Source of the DNA: Tausonia pullulans
Lineage: Eukaryota > Basidiomycota > Tremellomycetes > Cystofilobasidiales > Mrakiaceae
Direction: 5' to 3'
DNA: 64,000 nt
Assembly (NCBI GenBank): GCA_951802195.1
Contig: OX637623.1
Coordinates: 62,001 to 126,000 of the forward strand
Shown one piece after another: positions 47,121-56,739 of the stretch (position 1 is the first letter of the stretch; each line of letters begins with the position of its first letter). The position numbers and the translations under genes are program-made. The notes below the pieces were generated by a model, which was not told the DNA's origin, did no database searches, and saw only the letters and a program-made list of their open reading frames with translations.

Positions 47121-47456
47121 AGGATCCACCAGCCTCTGAATTCGCAAGGCCGGGGGTGACTGATTGGTTGTTCTCCGTGTAAGGGGACATGGAGACAGAT
47201 ATAACAGGAGGATGAGTTGTTGAGGAATGAGGAGGCAGCAGGGCCAGAGGGTGGTCGTTCAGGGAGAGAACTCTTCATTTCGGTCGGCTTTTGTCCGAAG
47301 CAAGCAAGCAGGAGGAGAGTTGTGAGCTGCGTAGACAGACTTTGGCGCAAAAGTGGAGCTGAATGAGAGCAGCTGCAGAACGCTCTCACATCATAAATGT
47401 GTCGATCATCGACTCGGTTCTCCGGACGTCTCTCCGTCTCGACCGTCATCAATGAG
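47121..47456. other. Transporter 5' flank up to the LINE
   Basis: About 340 bases between the transporter start codon and the proposed 5' edge of the retrotransposon. It contains only short open frames. Presumably leader and core promoter of the transporter. Confidence 0.4.
47449..47456 (+). repeat. Candidate target-site duplication, left copy (TCAATGAG)
   Basis: The same octamer recurs at 52711-52718, immediately after the A-run that ends the LINE. An 8-base match within about 1 kb upstream would arise by chance in a few percent of cases, so this is suggestive, not proof. Confidence 0.4.
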
Positions 47457-48269
47457 GGTTATTCATTTTAAGCCGAGGCCAGAGGCAGTCAGCTGACGGA
47501 TGAAGAAGGTAATTGTGGGAAGGTTCAGCTGTCCTGACTCAGAATCGTTGACAGGCCTTGCCGCTGCTTCGGCGGAGCAAGCACCATGCACCGCCTTCAA
47601 CTGTTCGGACGCCGCCGGGAGCCTCCTCGACGGTCCAGCCGATGACAGCCTTTCTGTTACTCATGGGGCCGCTTAGTAGTCCACGCAAACCACCAGAATG
47701 GAACTGTCACAAAGATGAGCAAGTTAACAATGACTTCAGGGCACCGCAACCAGGTTCAGACGTTGGTACCTCGGCAGTCCTAGGGATTGCGTAGGACTTG
47801 CTCGAAAGCTTGGAGGCAAGCAGTGTCAGGGGAGGGAGCGTCGGAAGCGAGGTTTCCGGCCAAGCGCTTCAGACCCTGTGGGCTCGGATGCAATGTGGCT
47901 TTCGGCTGTCATTTATTGAGAAAGCCCTCCGAACCCTCCGAAATCGCGGTTCTCTCTTGCATCCTTGATATTTAGCGGCCCCATGTTGATGTTGTCAGTT
48001 CAGTTCAATGCTCCGGGTGGGTATCCGAAATGTCCGAGAGGAGTATGCGCGTGGCGTCGCGGGTCCGTCACATCTGCAACTTCACGGTGCCCTCTCGTTG
48101 ATGAACCTGCCTCGCCGAGATGACCTGCCGGCGGGTCTTCGTCAACATGCCTCAATAAGGCAGGGAGGACAGACCAACGGAACCCTCATAAGCTCTCGGA
48201 GCTGCAAGGCGTGGCCTCTCCCATTTTATAAGAAGTGGTTCTCTTGAGAAAGTTGCACTCGGAAGAGCT

Positions 48270-48803
48270 TTGACCATCGTTGGAAAATTCGACGCCGTCC
48301 ACGATCCAGTTCACAAAAGATATTTGCGGGGAAGGAGAAAAAAAAAAGTAAAGAAAACCCCGAGAAATCGCGGCGCGTTGTCCTTCGTCATTCAGCCGCA
48401 CCTTCCTCGCCGGATGTCGGTGCGTCAATGGAACAGGCCGACTGAAGCCATGACGGAGGTGACCACACCCCCTGCCCACGCCAGCCCCTCCCACTCCCAC
48501 TCAGAGCAAGCACCGCGCAATGCGGGCTCGCAACCCATTCGCACGCTGAGCGCCCTAGAGGAGGACAACGAGGGGGGTCTGGAGAGGACAGAAGACGGGA
48601 TGCAGATCGAAGACGAGCATCCACCCCCCACTCCACCTCCCCTGTCACCATCGTCCCCCCCACCCCCATCCCCATCCCCGCCATCTTCGCTCCCCCTGAA
48701 CCCACCCTCCACTCCTTCTCTCATCCCCTCCACGCCGTCCTCCCAGGCATCCATCGAGCGCACCCTCGTGACCTTGGCTGAAGCCGAGGACATGGAAGAA
48801 TAA
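48270..48803 (+). CDS. LINE ORF1-like protein
   Basis: A 177-codon frame directly before the polymerase ORF. Residues about 18-35 are strongly basic (RGRRKKKVKKTPRNRG), which could bind nucleic acid or direct nuclear import. The C-terminal half is Pro/Ser-rich with an acidic end (EAEDMEE). No zinc knuckle or coiled coil is visible, and it is shorter than typical LINE ORF1 proteins, so it may be a derived or 5'-shortened ORF1. An internal ATG at 48414 (MSVRQWNRP) is an alternative start. Its TAA overlaps the ATG of ORF2 by one base. Confidence 0.55.
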   Translation: MTIVGKFDAVHDPVHKRYLRGRRKKKVKKTPRNRGALSFVIQPHLPRRMSVRQWNRPTEAMTEVTTPPAHASPSHSHSEQAPRNAGSQPIRTLSALEEDNEGGLERTEDGMQIEDEHPPPTPPPLSPSSPPPPSPSPPSSLPLNPPSTPSLIPSTPSSQASIERTLVTLAEAEDMEE

Positions 48804-51800
48804 TGGTGTACAACGATGTACAGATCGTCGCGGCGAACATCCAGAGGGTGTTCACGCGAGATCGCGCCCGCAGTTTCCTCCTCTCCCTCTATTCACGATC
48901 CAAGGCTGACATATACCTTCTCTCAGAAGTGGCATGCACAACACCAGATCAGGTAGCGACCTGGACAGCCGAGTGTGAAGATATGGGCTTCGGCTCGATC
49001 TTTACGGTCGGCTGCCAGACTGCCATCCTCTGGCGGCATGCCTCTCGATTCCTCCCTCCCAATACCCCTCCGACTAGGATCAGATCCATCTCCCGCTCCT
49101 CCCCCATCCTACGAACCAACCTGACGGATGCCGTTTTTGTTATCGCCGGCGAAGCCGTCAGGGTGGCTGCAGTCTACGCCCCCTGCCGAGACAGCCAATC
49201 GAATGGCCGCTCGACAAAGGAGTTCCTCTCTACTCTATCTCGCAAGATACCTGCCCACTCTGACATTCCTCTCCTCCTGGGCGGGGACTGGAACTGTGTG
49301 GAGGACAGCTACCTCGACGGGATGAGCCCATTTACCCAGAACGTGGGGAAGGAGGAAATGTGCCGGCTGGTCCGGGACTTTGCCCTCTCCGACCCATACC
49401 GATCCTTATACCCGCTCCAGCGCGAGTACACTAACTATACTGGCATCACGCGAGCAGATCGCCGCATCGATCGCCTCTACCTGTCCCCTCTACTCGCTAG
49501 CCGAGCCGTGCGACAGCGCTTCCTGCCACGCCCGACCGGCCATCTCTACTCTAGCCACAAGCCGATCGCACTCAGCCTCACCTTCCCCGGTGCAATAGAG
49601 CACGGTCCCGGATCGTACAAGATCGGAACACACCTTCTGAAGATTACCGGTTTTGTTGAGTACTTCCTCTACCACGTTCCCAAGTGGTACCAAGATGCGC
49701 TCACCGAGATCAGGGACCCCTTCGAGGCCTGGGACGAGACCAAGCTTCAGATAGCGGATCACGCGTCTGACATCTCAAGACACCTCGCCCGAATGAGCAG
49801 AGTGTCAGGCGGGGATCCACACAGGTCGATCCTCCATGGCCACGCTCTTCGAGCCCACCTCGAACCAGCCAACACAAGCGAGTATGCCGTCAAGCAGCGA
49901 CTCAAGATCGTCCGCCAGGCCGACACTATCGCAGCCCTGCGGCCACTCAACAACCCAGCGGCCGCAGCCATCGCAAACAACGAGAACATTCTAGCTACAG
50001 CACACGCCTTCTACACAACTCTCTATGAGACCAAGACGACGCCAGCTTCCGAGCACGCCAACGCCCTCCGATATGTCACCAACACACTCGACAACTCCCA
50101 GAGTCGGACCCTCGAGAAACCCTTCGAACTGGACGAGCTCAGGCGGGCCACGTTCCGATCGAACCGTAACAAGACACCAGGAAGTGACGGGATCCCCGTC
50201 GAGTTCTACCAGGCCACATGGGCTGCCGTCGGCCCGATCCTCCTCAGTCTGCTGAACCTCGTCCCGGAGACTGGCCTCCGATCCACCTCACAGCGCGAGG
50301 CCCATATCCATCTGATCTTCAAGAAGAAGGGAGATCGCGATCAGATTGCCAACTATCGTCCGATCTCGCTCATCAACGTTGACGCTCGCATCTTCTCCCT
50401 TGCCATCAACAGCCGCCTGCTCACCGTCGTGGACACTCTCATCGACGGGGACCAGACAGGCTTCCTCCCTGGCCGCGACTCGGGTCGCAACATCTCCTCT
50501 CTCCAGCTCGCCATTGACGACGAAGACCTTTTACCTGGCGTCCTCGCCCAAGTCGACTTTGAGAAGGCATACGACAGAGTATCGCACGACTTTGTTGGCC
50601 CCTGCCTCCGCCACATGGGGTTCGGTCCGCGCGCCGCCGCGTGGATCACCTCAACGATGACCTCTCAGACAGCTCGGCTCATGATCAACGGATGGATGGG
50701 CCAAGCCATCGACATCCGGTCTGGTGTCCGACAGGGCGATCCCGCAGCACCGACGATCTTCGCCCTCCTCCTGGAGCCGCTGGCATGTATGCTCCGCCAT
50801 CGCCTCCCACCGGCCAATCCACCCCCTCTACATGAGCGGAAGGTCCTTCTCTTTGCAGACGATCTAAGTATCCGGTGTCGGACCTGGTCGGAGGTCGATA
50901 AGGCGACGGTCTGCCTCCGAGAGTACGAGAAAGCCGCAGCAAGCAAGCTGAACTACCAGAAATCACTCCTTTATCCTCTAGGGTCATGCCGGACGGATGC
51001 ACCAACGATGTACCACGAATGGCGCGTCCAAACGCTGTCATTCGACTTCCTCGGCGTTCCATGCGGTCGCACGGTCAACGGTCCTGCTTGCTGGCGAGAT
51101 GTCATCGGCAAGCTGAAGGCTCGTCTTGCTCGCATCCCGCTGCACGACCTCCCTCTCCTTGCGCGATGCAACGTCATCAACCAGTACATCTACTCGAAGA
51201 TCATCTACCTGGACCGCTTTCTACCGTGCCCAGACGATATCCTGGAAGACCTCGAGGCAACGGCCTACAAGTCCCTCTACCGATCGAAACACCACGACGT
51301 CAGCAGGGAGCGTCTGGAAACCCCTCGAGACCTCGGCGGCTTCGGCTTCACGCCACTCCGATTCCGGCTCATCAAAGCGCGCGCCCAGTGGGCTGGCGAT
51401 GTGCTCTTCCGACCGGAGCTTCCCGCATCGATCCGTATTCGCAAGCGGATCATCCATACCATGAGCCTCGACCCAGGGGCTTATAGAATGCTGACTCGCA
51501 CCATCTTCAGGGATGGAGAGTTCATCAGTGGACCCCGGCCCGCCAATTTCAGCTGGTTAGGCGTATTCCTTTCCCCAGTGGAAGGTCAATGGTTCTTCCC
51601 AGCCGTCTGGTGGAATGCCATCACAAAGCTCCAAGGAGCTCTCCCTGCACGATGGCAGGCTTACCTCCGGGCATGGTTCGAAGAAGTCAGCTTTGACATG
51701 AGTTACTGGAATCAAGACCGCTGGAGGAACGCTGTCCACTGGATGTCTACGTTCGGTACAGATGGCCAGTTGCGGATAGCTCTCCACCCTGGCCACACAA

Positions 51801-52477
51801 ACCTGGGCCGGCTGAACGTTCCTCGTGAGCCCCACGGCGCACACAGTCGTACTCTAGCCAACCGCGGCCTCATCATCCCAAAGGGGTGGCGAGACCACTT
51901 TCCGGCGCTTACCAAGATCGATTGGAAGCGTCAGTGGTGCTTGCTCAAGGCCGTGTCCCGAGCGTCGCCCGAAGACGTCGACTTGGCCCATCGCTTCTCG
52001 CTGTACAGTCTCCACCCAGGGAAGCATACTGCTGCGCCATTCCTCGCCGACGGAACCGCTACGCCGCACAACAGGTCCAAGCGATGTGCGCTGTGCCTGA
52101 CGGCCCCCGTCGAGTCCTTCTTCCACCTTTTCGACGAGCCGTGTCCCGTCGTTCGCGCTATCTGGTCGGCTGCGGCAGCGCGTGCCTCTCCTTCACTCCC
52201 CTCCCATCCCCCCTCCCTCCAGACGCTTGTCTGCCCGACACCGTCGCCGCCGAGGGCGGCCTTCCTCTTCCACTGCATCTTTGTAGCCCGGACATGGCGA
52301 TTCGTCCGGAGGCGGAGATACAGCAAGATCGCAGCCCTCGACCCTGTCACGGACGAGGAGATCCGCAAGATCGCGTCTACGATCCGGCAGACACACTGGC
52401 AGTCGAGCATGAGGTGGATGGCTAGCAGTGGCCAGATGGCTGGTACTGCTGTCGGTGCCGCCATCGATCCCGGGTGA
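48803..52477 (+). CDS. LINE ORF2: AP endonuclease, reverse transcriptase, C-terminal zinc knuckle
   Basis: A 1,224-residue intronless ORF, a contrast with every host gene here. Endonuclease (residues about 1-260): NIQRVF, LLSEVA, VYAPCR, GGDWNCVED and SSHKPIAL, corresponding to the N, E, Y, GDxN and SxH motifs. Reverse transcriptase (about 430-760): IHLIFKKKGDRDQIANYRPI, DQTGFLPGRDSGRNI, the catalytic Asp in AQVDFEKAYDRVSH (motif A), SGVRQGDPAAPTIFALLLEP (motif B), the catalytic pair in LLFADDLSI (motif C), then FDFLGVPCGR. A C-terminal zinc knuckle reads CALCLTAPVESFFHLFDEPC. I see no RNase H domain between RT and knuckle. All key catalytic residues appear present, so the copy may be functional. 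Mobility cannot be judged from one copy. Confidence 0.95.
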   Translation: MVYNDVQIVAANIQRVFTRDRARSFLLSLYSRSKADIYLLSEVACTTPDQVATWTAECEDMGFGSIFTVGCQTAILWRHASRFLPPNTPPTRIRSISRSSPILRTNLTDAVFVIAGEAVRVAAVYAPCRDSQSNGRSTKEFLSTLSRKIPAHSDIPLLLGGDWNCVEDSYLDGMSPFTQNVGKEEMCRLVRDFALSDPYRSLYPLQREYTNYTGITRADRRIDRLYLSPLLASRAVRQRFLPRPTGHLYSSHKPIALSLTFPGAIEHGPGSYKIGTHLLKITGFVEYFLYHVPKWYQDALTEIRDPFEAWDETKLQIADHASDISRHLARMSRVSGGDPHRSILHGHALRAHLEPANTSEYAVKQRLKIVRQADTIAALRPLNNPAAAAIANNENILATAHAFYTTLYETKTTPASEHANALRYVTNTLDNSQSRTLEKPFELDELRRATFRSNRNKTPGSDGIPVEFYQATWAAVGPILLSLLNLVPETGLRSTSQREAHIHLIFKKKGDRDQIANYRPISLINVDARIFSLAINSRLLTVVDTLIDGDQTGFLPGRDSGRNISSLQLAIDDEDLLPGVLAQVDFEKAYDRVSHDFVGPCLRHMGFGPRAAAWITSTMTSQTARLMINGWMGQAIDIRSGVRQGDPAAPTIFALLLEPLACMLRHRLPPANPPPLHERKVLLFADDLSIRCRTWSEVDKATVCLREYEKAAASKLNYQKSLLYPLGSCRTDAPTMYHEWRVQTLSFDFLGVPCGRTVNGPACWRDVIGKLKARLARIPLHDLPLLARCNVINQYIYSKIIYLDRFLPCPDDILEDLEATAYKSLYRSKHHDVSRERLETPRDLGGFGFTPLRFRLIKARAQWAGDVLFRPELPASIRIRKRIIHTMSLDPGAYRMLTRTIFRDGEFISGPRPANFSWLGVFLSPVEGQWFFPAVWWNAITKLQGALPARWQAYLRAWFEEVSFDMSYWNQDRWRNAVHWMSTFGTDGQLRIALHPGHTNLGRLNVPREPHGAHSRTLANRGLIIPKGWRDHFPALTKIDWKRQWCLLKAVSRASPEDVDLAHRFSLYSLHPGKHTAAPFLADGTATPHNRSKRCALCLTAPVESFFHLFDEPCPVVRAIWSAAAARASPSLPSHPPSLQTLVCPTPSPPRAAFLFHCIFVARTWRFVRRRRYSKIAALDPVTDEEIRKIASTIRQTHWQSSMRWMASSGQMAGTAVGAAIDPG

Positions 52478-52710
52478 AAAGCAGGTCAGGGGTGGGGAAG
52501 TATGGCTGGTGTTACATCGCCAATGCTTGGTGTATCTGGTCATCTTAATATCTTACCTTTTCTAATGGGCCTATGTCCATAACCCATCTTTTGTTTTCCT
52601 TCCATCCCTACTTTCATTTTCGCTTTCCTTCTATCTAGCTACGAATCATCATCTCTCATAGGGTTACCTCGTTCTCTACGTATAACTCATGACTTAAATA
52701 CAAAAAAAAG

Positions 52711-52718
52711 TCAATGAG
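52711..52718 (+). repeat. Candidate target-site duplication, right copy (TCAATGAG)
   Basis: Directly follows the eight-A run plus one G that closes the LINE. Matches the octamer at 47449-47456. Confidence 0.4.
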
Positions 52719-53485
52719 TCGGCGCTCAATGCTTGACTCCCTTGGAACAAACTGCATTTTGCTAAGGACCTTCTCTCTCCTCTCCAAGACTCACACACGA
52801 GTCTGCCGAGAGACTTTCGTTTGAAATTGGGGGCTCAAACGCTCAGAGGCGGCCTTCTTAGTAAGGGTGAAGAGAGATTGGCGGAAGTTCCAGCAAGGTA
52901 CGAATATCCGAGTATGTCTCTTCGAGCTGTGCATCGCCAGCCTGCCTTTCGCGGCTGACTGAAGCCTTAAACCCCCTTCAATCGGTACATGAGAACCTGA
53001 AGCCTATCATTCAATCAAGCAGGTTTATAAACTGAATCTGTTTTGGGAAACAATTTTGATCCGGGTGACAATGGAAAACCAGAAACATGCGACTTTACAC
53101 CCGTCTCGTTCGGCTGTCACTCGCGTGATCTTGGAGGATGGTGGGTTCGCGGGACAGAGAAGTCATGCTCCCATCTGAGCTGGAGGCGCTTGAAAATCAT
53201 GGTTCGCATGAAATATGAAGATAGAACGACAGAGGGGTAGCACAGGTGACGGTTGGTCCTTGGGAGTCTCGAACGACCGGCCGGCGGTACGTTAGCCAAC
53301 AAGCAAGGAGAGGAGGGGGAGGGGGGGGGGGAGGGGATTCGACATGGACAGAGACACGTGACGGCTAGCGTCAGGTACGCAAGACAGATATACAGCCAGA
53401 GAAATAATAGAGATGTCCACTTGAGCCAGCTCAAGTAAATCCTAGAGAGATGAGAATAAAGGCAGCCCACAGCGCGCCGATGGCC
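52719..53485. other. Intergenic, LINE 3' flank to GH16 gene 3' end
   Basis: About 770 bases with only short open frames and a G-run near 53311-53334. No gene, RNA or further transposon fragment was recognised. Confidence 0.45.
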
Positions 53486-55420
53486 TTAGGCGGGCTGGTA
53501 GTACTTGACCGACTTAACCTGGCAGTAGGAGTCGCGGTCAGCTCGTCCCAATAAAGAGAAAGGGGGTCGACGCACCTCCCAGTAGGCCTCGGTAAACTTG
53601 CTGCCCTCGTTCAGAACATAGTCGGCGCACGTCGAGTAGCCCGTCGAGGCCGCGCACGATTGGGACTGGCCGGCGTAGGCAGAGTCGTCGTTCCAGATGT
53701 TGCCTGTATGAAGGCCATATCAGTGCCATGGTTCAAAAGGAGAGATGGACGAAGGGATTCACCGGCCCAGTCACCGCAGAAGGTGGTATCAAAGATAGCG
53801 AAGTTGTCCTTGAAAAACGTAAAGGGGTCACAAGTCGTCGACGGGAAGTTGGCCATCGGGAGACCCCAGGTTGAGGGTACGGGCGTGTCCTGAGTAACGT
53901 CGGCGGGGATGGCGTCCCTCGGGAAGAAGAAGACGGAGATACCGGTAGTGTCCCACTTCATGGCGTACTATGAAGGGACAATACAGTGAGTATCGATCTC
54001 AACCAGCGTGCGAAAGATACGGACCACTCCTCCACCGTTCTCGTTGAACGCCGTGCCATAAGAGTTTGTGAGTTTGGACCTCTCACCACAGCCCTGGTTC
54101 GAGGTTGCATAGGAGGCGCAGTTCGTGTTGTCGAAATTGCCAGTGGTGAGCGCAGTGGTGTCCTGAGCGCCGAAGGACGCAGGGATGGTGCAACCTGGCG
54201 GAAACAGATCAAATCAGATCGCCTACTCGCTCACCTTCTGAGAACCACTCACCATCGCTCGTGTGAAGAGAGACTTGGTTATAGGCAAAACCGTTCACGC
54301 CCTCGATGATGTCGATCTGGAGCGAGGAATATCAGAATCGATATGTCGATTGGCCAGGGACGCGCTCATCAATATTCCCAAGCTCTCTCACCTCTCCACC
54401 ATTAGGCCAGTCCGGGCCGTTCGCCCACGCGGCACCCCAAGTTCCACATCCAGTTGGCATGTGCTTCGCGTCAATGAGGATGAGGCCGCCATTGAAGATG
54501 TAGGTGGAGTGGATCCGGACGGACTTGCGACCGACAGAGACTTTGTCGGTCGTGTCAACTTTCATGATGGCATTACCGGCCGTGTTAATTGAAACAAGGC
54601 CCTGGCTCCACTGTTAGAACGACAGAAGAGAGAGTCAATGGCAGTCAACCGAGACTCGAAGACCAAGAGTTACGACGCACGGCGTCCGAGGACGAAACAT
54701 AGTCGACGGTACCGTGCGTAGGATCGGCGTAGTCCCAAAAGGTCCATGAATCGAAGAATGAGGTGCCGTTCTGTCGTCAGAAGGAGGAGAGAGTCAAAAC
54801 TAAAAATGAACCAGCAGTCCAGCAGGATCCAGGAACAGACGCGCGGAGTCTCTTTAAATTCCCGCACGCATCTTATCTCTAGAGTGACTTACGGCGACAA
54901 GGTCCAGCTTCCAGGGAGAGTTGTACTGCTGGGTAGTCGAGGACGAAGTGGCCGCCGGAGCGGAAGCATACGACGACGAGTTCGTTGAGGACGGCGCCGC
55001 GGAGTTAGAGGAGGCCACTCCTCCGAGGACGATGTTGGTGACAGCGACAGGCGAGGAGGCAGATACCCACGCAGACGATGTCACAGGAGACGCGGCGGAA
55101 GCAGCGGAAGCGGTGTAAGAGGTGGTAGGAGAAGCGATGGCAGAAATGAAGACGCTGGAGGAGTTGTTGACTGTGGCCGCAGTGCTGGCCTTGATAGAGC
55201 ATGACGAGCGCTTCCTCGGAGAAGTCTGGCCACGATGAGCGCGCTCGGCGGCCTGCTGGTAGAGATCCCTGGGACTGAGCTCGACGGATGACGACGACCG
55301 CTTGAGGGAAAGAGCCCGGTGGGAGCGCCGAGAACCGTGCGAGTGGACGCTAGCAAGAGCCGAACTCGAAACCGAAGAGAGCGCAAGCGCGAGCGTGAGG
55401 AGGGAGGGGATGATGACCAT
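53486..55420 (-). CDS. Secreted GH16 endo-beta-1,3(4)-glucanase-like enzyme
   Basis: Predicted secreted glycoside hydrolase acting on laminarin/mixed-linked or wall beta-glucan. Exon 1 (54893-55420) encodes a signal peptide (MVIIPSLLTLALALSSVSS), a basic pro-like stretch with KR sites and about 100 Ser/Ala/Thr-rich residues, probably an O-glycosylated linker. The GH16 domain follows in short exons: NGTSFFDSWTFWDYADPTHG, NGGLILIDAKHMPTGCGTWG, WPNGGEIDIIEGVNGFAYN with the catalytic E-x-D-x-x-E, SLHTSDGCTIP, VYAMKWDTTGISVFFFPRD and FAIFDTTFCGDWAGNIW. It resembles fungal MLG1-type enzymes of about 300 residues plus linker. An intron (54317-54391) interrupts the catalytic motif after its first Glu. 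The C-terminus is SVKYYQPA with no GPI signal. Confidence 0.88.
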
Positions 55421-56739
55421 TGCTAGAGTGAGTGCTGAAGAGCGGAAGTGGAAGGTGGGTGGGGACTGGGAGGTGGTGTCTTTGGAAGGGCTGTCAAAGC
55501 TTGTTGCTCTTGTCGAAAGGGCAGGGGTGTGGAAGAGAAAGCGCTGGACGCAGTCCTGGCGAGGCGAAGGGAGGAAGGGAGAGGGACGGGGATGAGGATA
55601 GGAGAAAGGAAGGGGTGATGGATGAAGGTTGATTGATCTCTTCCGGGCGAGAAATTAACCCAATGGCAGGAAATAGCAAGAGCAGGCGCGTCTTCGCCAG
55701 AACTCTCTCAACATGGTGGAGCACCATGAAAGAGCACGTCGATTAGCTTTCCGCAGACGACTTCGACCCCGGAGCAGGCAGCGGCGCAGGCACAAATAGA
55801 TGACGATCTAGCAAAGAATAGGCCGATCGCATTACGCATTCACTTACGCACATGCGTGAGAGTGTGCTAAAACGCTGCGCGGTAGCCAGATCGAGGAAGC
55901 CCAACCCAGGCAGTAGAAGCGGTGTCCGTTTGCGTCCGTATGAACAGCACGAAATGACACCGCTCACCAGTCGTCCGCCAGAAACCAATGAGAGAGGGGG
56001 TGGGGGGGGGGGCATGAGATCTCTGTTGAGTGCGGTGCTTGTGCGAAGAAACGCTTGCATTATAAGGTTCAGCAAACCGCAGTGCCCGCGCGCGTTCTGC
56101 AAAACGCAGTCGCCCGAGCCCCACCGTTTTAATGGCTCATAACAACAATGCCTCTCCACAGCAATCCGCAGCCCGGCCCAGGTTGCGCAGATTGGGCGAT
56201 CAATGACCGAGATCCGCTGGACAAGCAGCGCGCCCCCAGGTCTCGAAGGAGGATGGACAACAGACGAGAACCCATCAATTGACAAGAGACACTCTCGGAT
56301 GACTTCTATTTTGGTCAGACCCGGTCCTCAGGAGATGGAGAGCCATGACCAGCGTCAACTTTGCTGGGCCAGCTCAATTGTAGAGTATAGAGTACAAGCC
56401 GCCAAGGCCCGGATGTATAGATGGACATCAGGAATCCTCTAAGTCCTGTTCAAAAAAAAAGCACAGTTGCGACATTCCCAATGCTCTAGCTCCAACTGCA
56501 AACGACGCAGACGTTCCTTTCATTGCAGCGAAGGGAAAGCAGCCTATCAGAGAAACAGAGGACGAGAAGAACAAGTACAGGAAATGATCCGTCCAAGGAC
56601 GAGCAGGGCCTAGGAATCGGGGTAAGGATAGGCAAGGCGAGTGTGAACACACCTCAACCTGTCAGAAGAATCTCAGTCTAGCCTCTCTCTAGATCCACCA
56701 AAGATGACCCGGCTTACCAAATGCAAGACCCCCACAAAC
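55421..56739. other. Intergenic/unassigned
   Basis: About 1.3 kb upstream of the GH16 gene. Proximal sequence 55421-55740 is purine-rich on the plus strand (C/T-rich in the gene's sense), as in other promoters here. Open frames such as minus 55743-56285 have no recognised motif. A G-run lies near 55999-56012. Confidence 0.4.

Larger units (their letters stand above)
47457..52710 (+). mobile_element. Non-LTR retrotransposon (LINE), apparently near full length
   Basis: Two ORFs in LINE order: a small basic/Pro-rich ORF1 (48270-48803) and an uninterrupted endonuclease-reverse transcriptase ORF2 (48803-52477). A 3' untranslated part of about 225 bases ends in a short A-run (52702-52709). There are no terminal repeats, as expected of the class. 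The 5' boundary is defined only by the candidate duplication at 47449-47456 and could lie elsewhere between there and 48270. No stop or frameshift interrupts ORF2, suggesting a recent insertion. The APE-RT-zinc-knuckle layout fits L1/Tad-superclade fungal LINEs; the exact clade needs a tree. Confidence 0.85.

Noticed and set aside
52478-52710. LTR or terminal inverted repeats around the reverse-transcriptase gene
   Set aside because: No direct or inverted terminal repeat is visible. The endonuclease domain and A-tail identify a non-LTR element.
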